Origin: Niveispirillum cyanobacteriorum | Lineage (GTDB): Bacteria; Pseudomonadota; Alphaproteobacteria; Azospirillales; Azospirillaceae | Assembly (NCBI RefSeq): GCF_002868735.1 | Contig: NZ_CP025612.1 | Coordinates: forward strand, 682,001 to 746,000 | Reading direction: 5' to 3' | Length of the DNA: 64,000 nt | Shown here: piece by piece, positions 16,098-23,609 of the stretch | Position numbering within the stretch: position 1 is the stretch's first letter | Layout of the letters: every line of letters starts with the position of its first letter | Made by a program: the position numbers and the translations under genes | The notes under the pieces: generated by a model | Told to the model about the DNA's origin: nothing | What the model saw: only the letters and a program-made list of their open reading frames with translations | The model's database searches: none

Positions 16098-16883
16098 TCA
16101 GTTGCCGTCGGTGATCACGGTGCCGCCATCGACGACGATATTCTGTCCCGTGATGAAGGCCCCAGCAGCAGATGCGAGCAGGACGGCGACACCCGCCACC
16201 TCCGTTATCTCGCCAGGTCGACGCAGGGGCGTCATGGCCATGCGCCGTTCCATGAAGGCCGGGTTGGACAGCAGGTCGCGCGCCAGGTCGGTGCGGATGA
16301 AGCCGGGGGAGATGGCATTGACCCGGATGTTGGCTGGCCCCCATTCCACGGCCAGGTTGCGGGCCAACTGGGCATTAGCCGCCTTGGACAGACCGTACAG
16401 GCCAAGCGCCCGGTTGCCGCGTAGACCCGCGATAGAGGACATTATGATCATGCTGCCGCCGCCGGCCCCCGCCATGCCGGGCAGGACCATACCGGCCAGC
16501 CAAAGCACACTTTGCAGGTTGATGGCCATGGTCGCCTGCCAGTCGGCATCGCTGGCGGACGTGATGGGACCTGCATGGGGTGCCACCCCGGCATTGCAGA
16601 CCAGGATGTCCAGAGGTCCTGCCGCGGTCACCCGTTCCACCATGGCAGACAGCGCCGCGCGGTCGGTGACGTCAGAAGTGACCGCTCGAACGGTCAGTCC
16701 CTGAATCCGCAACCGCTCCGCCGCATCGGCGCAACCCGTCCCATCCTCGCTGCAAATCCAGACATCCGCGCCGTGGCTAGCCAGGGCGGTGGCAATGCCC
16801 ATGCCCAGCCCGCGCTGCCCGCCGGTGACCAGGGCGCGGCGACCGGACAGGTCGAACAGGCGGCCATAATCGGTCGCGTCCAT
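16098..16883 (-). CDS. Classical SDR family oxidoreductase
   Basis: The 261-residue classical short-chain dehydrogenase has the cofactor motif TGGQRGLGMG, VCNAG, a catalytic Ser region (MIIMSSIAG) and YGLSK. It ends with FITGQNIVVDGGTVITDGN, common in gluconate-5-dehydrogenase- and 3-oxoacyl-reductase-like enzymes. It should interconvert a hydroxyl and a keto group using NAD(P)H. GAGGAA lies before the ATG. It is divergent from the LysR gene (116-bp gap) and cotranscribed with the DenD-like gene. The gap carries one copy of a 35-bp motif that is repeated upstream of the next TBDR, suggesting LysR control. Confidence 0.88.
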   Translation of the reverse strand: MDATDYGRLFDLSGRRALVTGGQRGLGMGIATALASHGADVWICSEDGTGCADAAERLRIQGLTVRAVTSDVTDRAALSAMVERVTAAGPLDILVCNAGVAPHAGPITSASDADWQATMAINLQSVLWLAGMVLPGMAGAGGGSMIIMSSIAGLRGNRALGLYGLSKAANAQLARNLAVEWGPANIRVNAISPGFIRTDLARDLLSNPAFMERRMAMTPLRRPGEITEVAGVAVLLASAAGAFITGQNIVVDGGTVITDGN

Positions 16884-16935
16884 GGGCGTTCCTCGGCTGG
16901 GAAAGTCGATGCGATCACGATAGGGGCTGTACGCC

Positions 16936-16970
16936 CATCATCGAAATCGTATTTACTGAACCAAACTATC
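16936..16970 (+). promoter_or_regulatory. 35-bp motif, copy 1 (candidate LysR operator)
   Basis: This element centres on CGAAATCGTATTT followed by CTGA and ends in CTATC. It is in the gap between the divergent SDR and LysR genes. A second copy with 29 of 35 positions identical lies in reverse orientation at 17930-17964, after the LysR gene. Relative to the SDR and TBDR genes both copies face the same way. Confidence 0.55.
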
Positions 16971-16999
16971 GGTGTGACCGATGGATGGGAGGATGAATA

Positions 17000-17914
17000 A
17001 TGCGGTTCCAGAAACTGGACCTGAACCTGCTGGTGGTTCTGGATGTGCTTTTGGAGGAACGCAGCGTTTCCCGCGCGGCCAACCGCCTTAACCTCAGCCA
17101 GTCCGCTGTCAGCGGCAATCTGGCCCGGCTGCGCGAATTCTTCGATGATGACATCCTGGCCCAGATCGGGCGTTCCATGGTGCCCACGCCGCTGGCTGAA
17201 AGTCTGGCGGAGCCGGTACGCGATATACTGATGCAGATCCAGGCAACCATCGAAGCCAAGCCCAGTTTTGATCCCGCCAGCGCCACCCGCACCATACGCA
17301 TGCACGCGTCGGATTATGTGACGGAGGTGCTTCTGGCCCGCGTGATCCGGGAGGCGCGGCAGCTGGCCCCCGGCATCAAGGTAGAAATCGACGGGATGGA
17401 TGATCTGGTGATGGAGCGCCTGTCAAGGGGGCAGGTGGATTTCGTAATCACGCCGGACAATTTTACCCATCCTGACCATCCCAAGGAGAAACTGTTCACC
17501 GATACCCATGTCGCTGTGGCGTGGGAGGGGAACAAATTGGTGGGGGATACGATCAGCTTTGACCAGTATATGGCGATGGGCCATGTGCTGGTGCGGTTTG
17601 GCATGCGGCGGGCACCCAGCTTTGACCAATGGTTCCTGGACCGTTTCGGCTATACCCGTAATGCTGAACTGTTCGTTGCTGATTTCACCACCGTGCCCAG
17701 CATGCTGATCGGGACCGATCTGTTGGCCACCATGCATGAAAGGCTGGCACGGCTTTACGTGCAGCGTTTGCCGCTGCGGATACTGCCATTGCCCATTGAG
17801 TTTCCGGTCCTGACGGAGATGGCGCAATGGCATCGGCATTTTCAGCGTGACCCGGCCCTTATCTGGTTCCGTGGCCTGATGCGCCGACTTGCCGCCGAAC
17901 AGGATGCAGGCTGA
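17000..17914 (+). CDS. LysR family transcriptional regulator (NodD/NahR type)
   Basis: The 304-residue regulator has an N-terminal winged HTH (about residues 4-63: LNLLVVLDVLLEERSVSRAANRL then LSQSAVSGNLARLREFF) and a C-terminal effector-binding domain. The opening FQKLDLNLLVVLDVLL is that of the NodD/NahR/LinR subgroup, many of which respond to aromatic compounds. GGGAGGA precedes the ATG. It is divergent from the SDR/DenD-like operon. Two inverted copies of a 35-bp motif flank it, pointing to control of the SDR operon and of the TBDR-MFS-cupin operon. The effector is unknown; a metabolite of the adjacent aromatic pathway is a reasonable guess. Confidence 0.9.
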   Translation: MRFQKLDLNLLVVLDVLLEERSVSRAANRLNLSQSAVSGNLARLREFFDDDILAQIGRSMVPTPLAESLAEPVRDILMQIQATIEAKPSFDPASATRTIRMHASDYVTEVLLARVIREARQLAPGIKVEIDGMDDLVMERLSRGQVDFVITPDNFTHPDHPKEKLFTDTHVAVAWEGNKLVGDTISFDQYMAMGHVLVRFGMRRAPSFDQWFLDRFGYTRNAELFVADFTTVPSMLIGTDLLATMHERLARLYVQRLPLRILPLPIEFPVLTEMAQWHRHFQRDPALIWFRGLMRRLAAEQDAG

Positions 17915-18222
17915 ACTATTGCTAAGGGTGATAGGTCGGATCAGAAAATACGATTTCGGCGATGCATTCGTCGCTGATATGGTTCCCTGACCAAAAAACA
18001 TTAGACCGGCCCAGAGGCCGGCGGTTGGGGAGAGTGCCGCAGTGGCGGTCGTTGGCGGTAGCGTTTCCGCCTTCATCACATGCAGGTGAGGGGATCCGTT
18101 TACGGGTCCCTTGTACCCCCCAATCCGCCTATTTTCGGGTTCCAGGTCTTAATCCGGCGCTACGTCCGGAAATGCCCCCACCTTGTCCGGGTGGCGGGTG
18201 ATGAACCATGGAGGAAGCCAGA
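17915..18222. other. Intergenic region upstream of the TBDR-MFS-cupin operon
   Basis: This 308-bp gap has no convincing gene. It contains copy 2 of the 35-bp motif at its left end. A GC-rich hairpin (CCGGCC/GGCCGG, 18006-18021) lacks a T run in the direction of the LysR gene. The last bases carry GGAGGAAG, the ribosome site of the TBDR. The promoter of that gene must be here but no box is clear enough to name. Confidence 0.4.
17930..17964 (-). promoter_or_regulatory. 35-bp motif, copy 2 (candidate LysR operator)
   Basis: Read on the minus strand it matches the element at 16936-16970 in 29 of 35 positions, including the block CGAAATCGTATTT, CTGA and the CTATC end. It starts 16 bases after the LysR stop codon and lies 259 bases upstream of the TBDR start. 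Confidence 0.55.
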
Positions 18223-20466
18223 ATGCGTGCCCCCCTGCTGTTGTCCACAGCCATCTTGACCGCCGTCGCAGTCCACCCAGCCCAGGCACAATCCACCGAT
18301 ACAGGTGTGCTGGAAGAGATTGTGGTGACCGCGCAGCGCCGGTCGGAGAACCTGCAAAAGGTTGCCGTGGCGGTGTCGGCGGTATCCGCCGATGATCTGG
18401 TTACTGCCGGCGTCACCGACACGGCGGGCCTGACCAAGCTGGTCCCGGCCCTAGTGGTGCAGCCGGGCGGCGGATCCAATACTGGCTTCTACCTGCGCGG
18501 TGTCGGCACGCTGGGGCCCAATTCCTTTTCCGAAAATGCCATCGCGTTCAATTATGGCGGTGTCTATATCGGTCGCCCCACAGCCCCGGTCGGCACCTTC
18601 TTCGACCTGGCGCGGGTTGAAGTGCTCAAGGGGCCGCAGGGGACGCTCTATGGCCGCAACGCCACCGGCGGTGCCGTTAACGTCATCCCCAACCGGCCCG
18701 ATGCCGGCGGTACTGCGGGCGAGGCCGGGCTGGAAATCGGAAACTACAACCTGCGCAAGGCCACGGGCATGATCAATGCCCCGGTCAGCGATACGTTGAG
18801 CCTGCGTGTGGCCGGTCAGATCGTAGACCGCGATGGTTATCTGTCCGATGGTTATGATGATGAGGAGGGCCAGGCGGCCCGCGCCTCCTTTCTTTGGGAA
18901 CCGGATGACCGGTTAAGCCTGCTGCTGTCCGGCGATTACTTCCACCAGGGCGGCAAGGGCGTGGGTGGAGTGCTGGTGCCTGGTTCCCTGACTCCGACGG
19001 CGCCGGCTGTGAAGGACCGTATTGGCGGATCGGAGGCGGCCAGTATCGCAGAACTGCGCCTGCGTTTCCCGGCGCTGATCAATTCAGGTTTGGTGGTGCC
19101 GCCCAAGGATGATGGCTATAATGACAGCACCTTCTGGGGTATGACGGCGACGCTGGATTATCAGTTTGATGCCGGTACCTTGACGGTCCTGCCCGCCTAT
19201 CGCGACAGCCGCCCGGATTTCGTTTTCTACAGCGTCGGGTTCCAGGGCACGGTGCAGGAGGTTTCCAAGCAAAGCTCTGTTGAAGTGCGCTTTGCTTCAG
19301 CTGAGGATAATCCGTTCCGCTATGTTGTCGGTGGATTTTGGTTCCGGGATGAGGTGAATGCCCTGAACAGCTTCTTCCAAGGCGGGCTTTCGACCACCAC
19401 TTTCATGCCGCACCAGGAAGCGGTCAGCAAGGCGGTGTTCGGCCAGGGAACCTATGATGTGTCCAAGGGGCTGCGTCTGGTCGCTGGTGTCCGCTACACG
19501 CATGAGAATAAGCAGCAGACGACACCGGTCCGCCAGAGCAGCGTCAGCAACCCTAACCCGCCCTTTGTTACCGCGACGGGTGACGAGAACTTCAACAGCG
19601 TCACCTGGAAGGGCGGGATTGAGTTTGATGCCGGGCCGCAATCGCTGCTCTATGCGAATGTCGCCACGGGGTTTAAGGCCGGCGGCTTCTATCCAGCGGT
19701 GGGAAGGAACAGTTTCGATCCGGAAAAGCTGACAGCCTACACGGTCGGGTCCAAGAACCGCTTCCTGGATAACCGCCTGCAACTGAATGCCGAAGCATTC
19801 TGGTGGGACTACAAGGATCAGCAGATCGGCTATATCGGTCCTGTCGAGGTCCGTCCCGGTGTCTATGGTCAAGCCTCTGTCACGGCCAATGTTGGCCAAG
19901 CCCGCATGTACGGGATGGAGGTCGAGGCGCAGTTCCTGGCCACCCGTAATGACGAGATCGGCATCAACCTTCAATATATGGACAGCAAGTACAAAAGCTT
20001 CGTCTATACTGCCATCTCGGCTGGCGGTACGCCCTTGCCCAGCGGCTGTGCGGTGACGCCGAATACGTCCTTGCCGGTGGCGGCACCGGCCCGGCTTTTC
20101 ACCGTCGATTGTTCGGGAAAGCCGGCGGTGAACGCGCCGAAATGGTCGCTGAACCTCAGCTACAGCCACACATTCGAACTGTCTGCCGATCACGACCTGA
20201 TCCTGGGTACGCGCAGCCGCATCGAAAGCGGGCGGTTCCTGTCGATCGATTATCGTCCCGAACAGCATCAGGGTGGCTACATGACGACCGACGCCTGGTT
20301 GACACTGGAGGCACCGGCACAGGGCTGGTCCGTGACAGGCTATGTCAACAACCTGACGGATAAGGATGTCTATTCCACCTCGGTAACCCGTCCCATCCTG
20401 AACGTCGTCTATAACGGCCTGCGTCCGCCCCGCACCTATGGGCTGCGCGGTTCGGTCAGCTTCTGA
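18223..20466 (+). CDS. TonB-dependent outer-membrane receptor
   Basis: The 747-residue receptor has a signal peptide (MRAPLLLSTAILTAVAVHPAQAQ), the plug opening LEEIVVTAQRRSENLQ, the plug motif VEVLKGPQGTLYGRNATGG and a C-terminal barrel strand ending in F (GLRGSVSF). GGAGGAAG directs the start to 18223 rather than the in-frame ATG at 18208 that overlaps it. An MFS transporter gene begins 9 bp after its stop and a cupin gene overlaps that, so outer- and inner-membrane import are likely encoded together. It resembles the many ligand-unknown TBDRs of sphingomonads and caulobacters. Ligand not readable; the LysR-linked motif suggests an aromatic or related compound. Confidence 0.93.
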   Translation: MRAPLLLSTAILTAVAVHPAQAQSTDTGVLEEIVVTAQRRSENLQKVAVAVSAVSADDLVTAGVTDTAGLTKLVPALVVQPGGGSNTGFYLRGVGTLGPNSFSENAIAFNYGGVYIGRPTAPVGTFFDLARVEVLKGPQGTLYGRNATGGAVNVIPNRPDAGGTAGEAGLEIGNYNLRKATGMINAPVSDTLSLRVAGQIVDRDGYLSDGYDDEEGQAARASFLWEPDDRLSLLLSGDYFHQGGKGVGGVLVPGSLTPTAPAVKDRIGGSEAASIAELRLRFPALINSGLVVPPKDDGYNDSTFWGMTATLDYQFDAGTLTVLPAYRDSRPDFVFYSVGFQGTVQEVSKQSSVEVRFASAEDNPFRYVVGGFWFRDEVNALNSFFQGGLSTTTFMPHQEAVSKAVFGQGTYDVSKGLRLVAGVRYTHENKQQTTPVRQSSVSNPNPPFVTATGDENFNSVTWKGGIEFDAGPQSLLYANVATGFKAGGFYPAVGRNSFDPEKLTAYTVGSKNRFLDNRLQLNAEAFWWDYKDQQIGYIGPVEVRPGVYGQASVTANVGQARMYGMEVEAQFLATRNDEIGINLQYMDSKYKSFVYTAISAGGTPLPSGCAVTPNTSLPVAAPARLFTVDCSGKPAVNAPKWSLNLSYSHTFELSADHDLILGTRSRIESGRFLSIDYRPEQHQGGYMTTDAWLTLEAPAQGWSVTGYVNNLTDKDVYSTSVTRPILNVVYNGLRPPRTYGLRGSVSF

Positions 20467-20475
20467 TCGGGGATC

Positions 20476-21648
20476 ATGATGGAACAGGGTGTTAAGGCGG
20501 GCTTTGCCCAGGGGTTGGCGCTGCTGCTGCCCGCCACCTCCGCTGTGATGGGCATTCTGCTGCTGGTGCCGGTGGCACCACAGATGATGCAGGCCTTTGC
20601 CGATGTACCGGGGGTGGAATTCCTGGTGCCGGTGCTGTTGACGCTGCCGGGTCTGTGCATCGCCCTGTTCTCCCCTGTTGCGGGGTTGTTAGGAGATCGG
20701 CTGGGGCGCAAGCGGCTGTTGATCGGGGCCATGCTGGTCTACGGGCTGGCCGGCATGGCACCCCTGGCCCTGTCGGACATCCACCAGATCCTGGCCAGCC
20801 GCGTGCTGGTCGGGGTCTGTGAGGCGCTGATCATGACGCTCAGTACCACCTTGATCGGGGACCTGTTTACCGGACAGACGCGCGAACGCTGGCTGTCTTC
20901 ACAGACGGCGGTGGCATCGATCTCGGCCCTGCTGTTCCTGGCACTGGGTGGTTTGCTGGGACGGCAGGGGTGGCAGGCGCCCTTCCTGATCTATGGTCTG
21001 GCCTGGCCCATGGCATTGGCCGTCCTGCTACTGGTGCGCGAACCGCTTCGGGTGGACCGTGTGGTGCCGGGCTGGTCGGCGCTTCCGGGCCGCCACGTGC
21101 TGCTAACGTCCGTCACCACCATCTTGGCAGCCATCCTGTTCTATACGATTCAGATCAATGTCAGCACGGTTCTGCCCGGCTTTGGTGTCACCGACCCGGC
21201 CAAGATCGGCCTGTTCTCCGCCCTGGCCAGCATCGGCACACCCTTGGGCAGCCTGATCTTCTGGACGGTCGCGCAGCGTGATGTGCGTCTGCTGCTGGGG
21301 CTGGAATTCGCGCTGATGGCGGCGGCGTTCCTGGCCATGGCTCATGCCCCGGACGCTATCTGGTTCATCTTGGCAGCCTTCGCTGGGCAGGTGGCGGCTG
21401 GTCTGCTGCTGCCAACCCTTCTGACCTGGGCCATGTCGGCCTTGGCCTTTGAGGTGCGGGGGCGGGGTATGGGGCTGTGGCAGTCCAGCTTTGCTATCGG
21501 GCAGTTCCTGTCCGCCCTGGTCGTTCCGGCTTTGGCGGCGGTCACGGGGGGGACCGTTAATGCCTTTCCCGTCATCGCCGCCGGCGCGTTGCTGGTGGGC
21601 ATGCTGTCCCTGCTTCTGCTGTTCCGGTCACGATGGAGCCCCGCATGA
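20476..21648 (+). CDS. MFS transporter
   Basis: The 390-residue protein has about 12 membrane segments and the MFS loop signature after helix 2 (GLLGDRLGRKRLLIG). There is no periplasmic leader. It should be a proton-driven permease or exporter of a small molecule. Its gene lies 9 bp after the TBDR gene and its stop overlaps the start of the cupin gene (ATGA at 21645-21648), so the three are one operon. This suggests it carries the compound delivered by the TBDR into the cytoplasm (inference). Confidence 0.9.
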   Translation: MMEQGVKAGFAQGLALLLPATSAVMGILLLVPVAPQMMQAFADVPGVEFLVPVLLTLPGLCIALFSPVAGLLGDRLGRKRLLIGAMLVYGLAGMAPLALSDIHQILASRVLVGVCEALIMTLSTTLIGDLFTGQTRERWLSSQTAVASISALLFLALGGLLGRQGWQAPFLIYGLAWPMALAVLLLVREPLRVDRVVPGWSALPGRHVLLTSVTTILAAILFYTIQINVSTVLPGFGVTDPAKIGLFSALASIGTPLGSLIFWTVAQRDVRLLLGLEFALMAAAFLAMAHAPDAIWFILAAFAGQVAAGLLLPTLLTWAMSALAFEVRGRGMGLWQSSFAIGQFLSALVVPALAAVTGGTVNAFPVIAAGALLVGMLSLLLLFRSRWSPA

Positions 21649-22127
21649 CTCCGTCCTTCCGCCGCATCGTCACCGATCACAATGAACAGGGCCTGTCTGT
21701 CATCCGCGCCATAGATATGCTGACGCCCAGTCTGATCGACAGCGGTGATGCCGCCTTCCAACTGGTCTGGGCCACGCCGACGGTGCCGGCGGACCTGAAT
21801 GACGGCGGCGATGGCATGCTGCCGGCGGGCAAGACTCTGCATGGCGGATCGGTGATCCGGATCGTCGATATGCTGCCGGGCCGTGCCTCCCCGTTGCACC
21901 GGTCATGGTCCATCGACTACGGCATCGTTCTTTCCGGTATTCTGGAACTTGAACTTGATGACGGGTCGGTGACGGCTCTGTCGACGGGAGATATCGTGGT
22001 GCAGCGGGCCACCAATCATCTGTGGCGCAACCCGTCCCCTGATCAGGTCTGCCGTATCGCCTTCATCCTGATCGAAGCCAAACCGGTGATGGCCGGAGGC
22101 CGGATACTGCCGGAAATCCACCCTTAA
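21645..22127 (+). CDS. Cupin domain protein
   Basis: The product is about 160 residues. The segment PLHRSWSIDYGIVLSGILELELDDG followed by LSTGDIVVQRATNHLWRNPS is a single cupin barrel with its two conserved motifs. The first has only one clear His and Asp instead of the usual Glu, so metal binding is doubtful. The start at 21645 overlaps the MFS stop (ATGA) and has GGAG six bases upstream; the ATG at 21633 is less likely. It may be an isomerase, dioxygenase-like or sensor protein acting on the imported compound. No specific function is recognised. Confidence 0.82.
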   Translation: MTPSFRRIVTDHNEQGLSVIRAIDMLTPSLIDSGDAAFQLVWATPTVPADLNDGGDGMLPAGKTLHGGSVIRIVDMLPGRASPLHRSWSIDYGIVLSGILELELDDGSVTALSTGDIVVQRATNHLWRNPSPDQVCRIAFILIEAKPVMAGGRILPEIHP

Positions 22128-23187
22128 ACGTCGGATACCGAATATTATCGGTTGGGTGGTGCCGTGCTTTCGCGGACAACCAGTTCATGGGCGAAGAAGG
22201 GCAGGGCCGGGGGCGGCACATCAGATCGGCTGGCCGCACAACGATATAGCCGGCAGCCGCCGCACCCATAGCGATGATCGGCTGCCGCACCGTTGTCAGG
22301 GATGGCCAGATAGCGGATGCCATGCTGATATCGTCAATCCCGGCGATGGATAAATCTCCCGGCACCGAAAGCCCTTGCTGCTGCGCTAGGGCCATAACGC
22401 CGATAGCCATGCTGTCATTGGCCGCGAAAATGGCAGTGGGCCGATCCGAAAGTGCCAGCAGTTCCCGTCCAGCAGTACGGCCCGACTCCCTCGTGTAGTC
22501 GCCGTTGCGCACCAGTGTCGGGTCGAAGACACCCGCTGCGGCAGTCACATCGCGGAATGCCTGTAGGCGCAGTTCGGCGGAACCGAAATTCGCCCGGCCA
22601 CCGATGAAGCCGATATGTCGATGACCCAGTTCCAGCAGATGCCGTGTCATATCGGCGGCGGCGCGGTAATCATCAATCCGCACCATGGCGGGCAGTTCCG
22701 GCAGTTCCACGCCGGGACTGACCCGGACATAATGTCCCCGGCGTTCAGTCAGCACCCGCAAAAGCCGTGGATCATCGGCAAGACCCGGCATGATCAGGAA
22801 GCCATCTACAGCAGGCATTGCGATGATGCGCGCCGCCCGTTCGGCAAATCTGTCATCGACCATTTCCACCGGCTCGACCAACAGATGAAACCCTGCCGCC
22901 CGTGCCGCAGTGACCGCCCCCACCTGCAGGCCCGCGATATACTCATTCTGCAAGGACACGTTCGGTACGTCGGGATAGGTGCCGAACACAAAGGCCATCA
23001 TGAAGTTTCGTGAGGCAGAAAGGCTGCGCGCTGACAGGTTGGGAGAATAGTCGAGCGACGCCACCGCTGCCATCACCCGTTCCCGCGTCGCCTGACTGGC
23101 TTTCGGTTCCCCGTTCAGCACGCGCGACACGGTCTTGATCGATACGCCGGCCACACGGGCCACGTCATGGATGGTGGGCTTGCTCAC
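22063..23187 (-). CDS. LacI family transcriptional regulator, apparent 3' frameshift
   Basis: The regulator has an N-terminal LacI HTH (TIHDVARVAGVSIKTVSRVLNG) and a periplasmic-binding-type effector domain. The frame stays normal to about GAAAAGYI, then reads into nonsense that runs over the 3' end of the cupin gene. One base added near 22240 would restore CAASRSDVPPPALPFFAHEL and VVRESTAPPNR, the normal LacI tail, ending at TAA 22145-22147. From GTG 23187 the repaired protein is about 347 residues, the usual size. An ATG at 23277 is in frame but lies inside a palindromic operator and has no ribosome site. It is divergent from the TBDR-GH3 operon it probably represses. Sequencing error or a real mutation are both possible. 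Confidence 0.85.
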   Translation of the reverse strand: MSKPTIHDVARVAGVSIKTVSRVLNGEPKASQATRERVMAAVASLDYSPNLSARSLSASRNFMMAFVFGTYPDVPNVSLQNEYIAGLQVGAVTAARAAGFHLLVEPVEMVDDRFAERAARIIAMPAVDGFLIMPGLADDPRLLRVLTERRGHYVRVSPGVELPELPAMVRIDDYRAAADMTRHLLELGHRHIGFIGGRANFGSAELRLQAFRDVTAAAGVFDPTLVRNGDYTRESGRTAGRELLALSDRPTAIFAANDSMAIGVMALAQQQGLSVPGDLSIAGIDDISMASAIWPSLTTVRQPIIAMGAAAAGYIVVRPADLMCRPRPCPSSPMNWLSAKARHHPTDNIRYPTFKGGFPAVSGLRPSPVWLRSG

Positions 23188-23260
23188 GAGAAAGGGCGCT
23201 CCGGCCAAATCCTTGTTGATATTTGCTTTTAACCTATCGGAACCGATGAGGGCAACAGAA

Positions 23261-23276
23261 GGGACAACGTTGGACA
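23261..23276. promoter_or_regulatory. LacI-type operator half-conserved copy
   Basis: GGGACAACGTTGGACA shares its left half and the centre ACAACGTTG with the perfect palindrome at 23359-23374. It lies just upstream of the likely lacI start, fitting autoregulation. Confidence 0.6.
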
Positions 23277-23358
23277 TTTTTTGCTTGCGGATGGATAATT
23301 ATCGATGGTAACAGATTTTGTGACCGGTAGAGAGAGACCGGTTATTTTCGGGTTGGCG

Positions 23359-23374
23359 GGGACAACGTTGTCCC
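23359..23374. promoter_or_regulatory. Perfect LacI-type operator palindrome
   Basis: GGGACAACGTTGTCCC is a perfect 16-bp palindrome with the central CG step typical of LacI/GalR operators. It stands between the divergent lacI and TBDR genes, 235 bp before the TBDR start. Confidence 0.75.
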
Positions 23375-23609
23375 TAAAAGCCAACCATGAGCGAGAGCCC
23401 CATAAGGGGACGGTTCCAGGGAGATGACAATGAACCTATCCGTACGCGCCGTCACCGCCACCTGACGCTTTCCCGCGTCAGCGACCGGTCCTTGCCTCAT
23501 CCATCCGCACGGGTCTTCCGTGACGGAAACGACCGGTCGTCGCCTGATGGACGTCGGATGCTCTTGCTCGCTTCCCATAACGATCAAAAGACGAAAAGGG
23601 AGTGACTTT

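Larger units (their letters stand above)
23188..23609. promoter_or_regulatory. Divergent control region of the lacI and TBDR-GH3 genes
   Basis: This 422-bp gap holds the promoters of lacI (leftwards) and the TBDR-GH3 operon (rightwards). It contains two operator-like palindromes 98 bp apart, at 23261-23276 and 23359-23374, and a directly repeated ACCGGT block around 23322-23343. The sequence after 23375 up to the ribosome site AAAGGGAG before 23610 looks like an untranslated leader. No gene is evident. Confidence 0.6.

Noticed and set aside
18006-18021. CCGGCC-CAGA-GGCCGG hairpin after the LysR gene
   Set aside because: The T-rich side lies on the minus strand, where no gene ends; not a terminator for lysR. 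It may only be a GC-rich palindrome.
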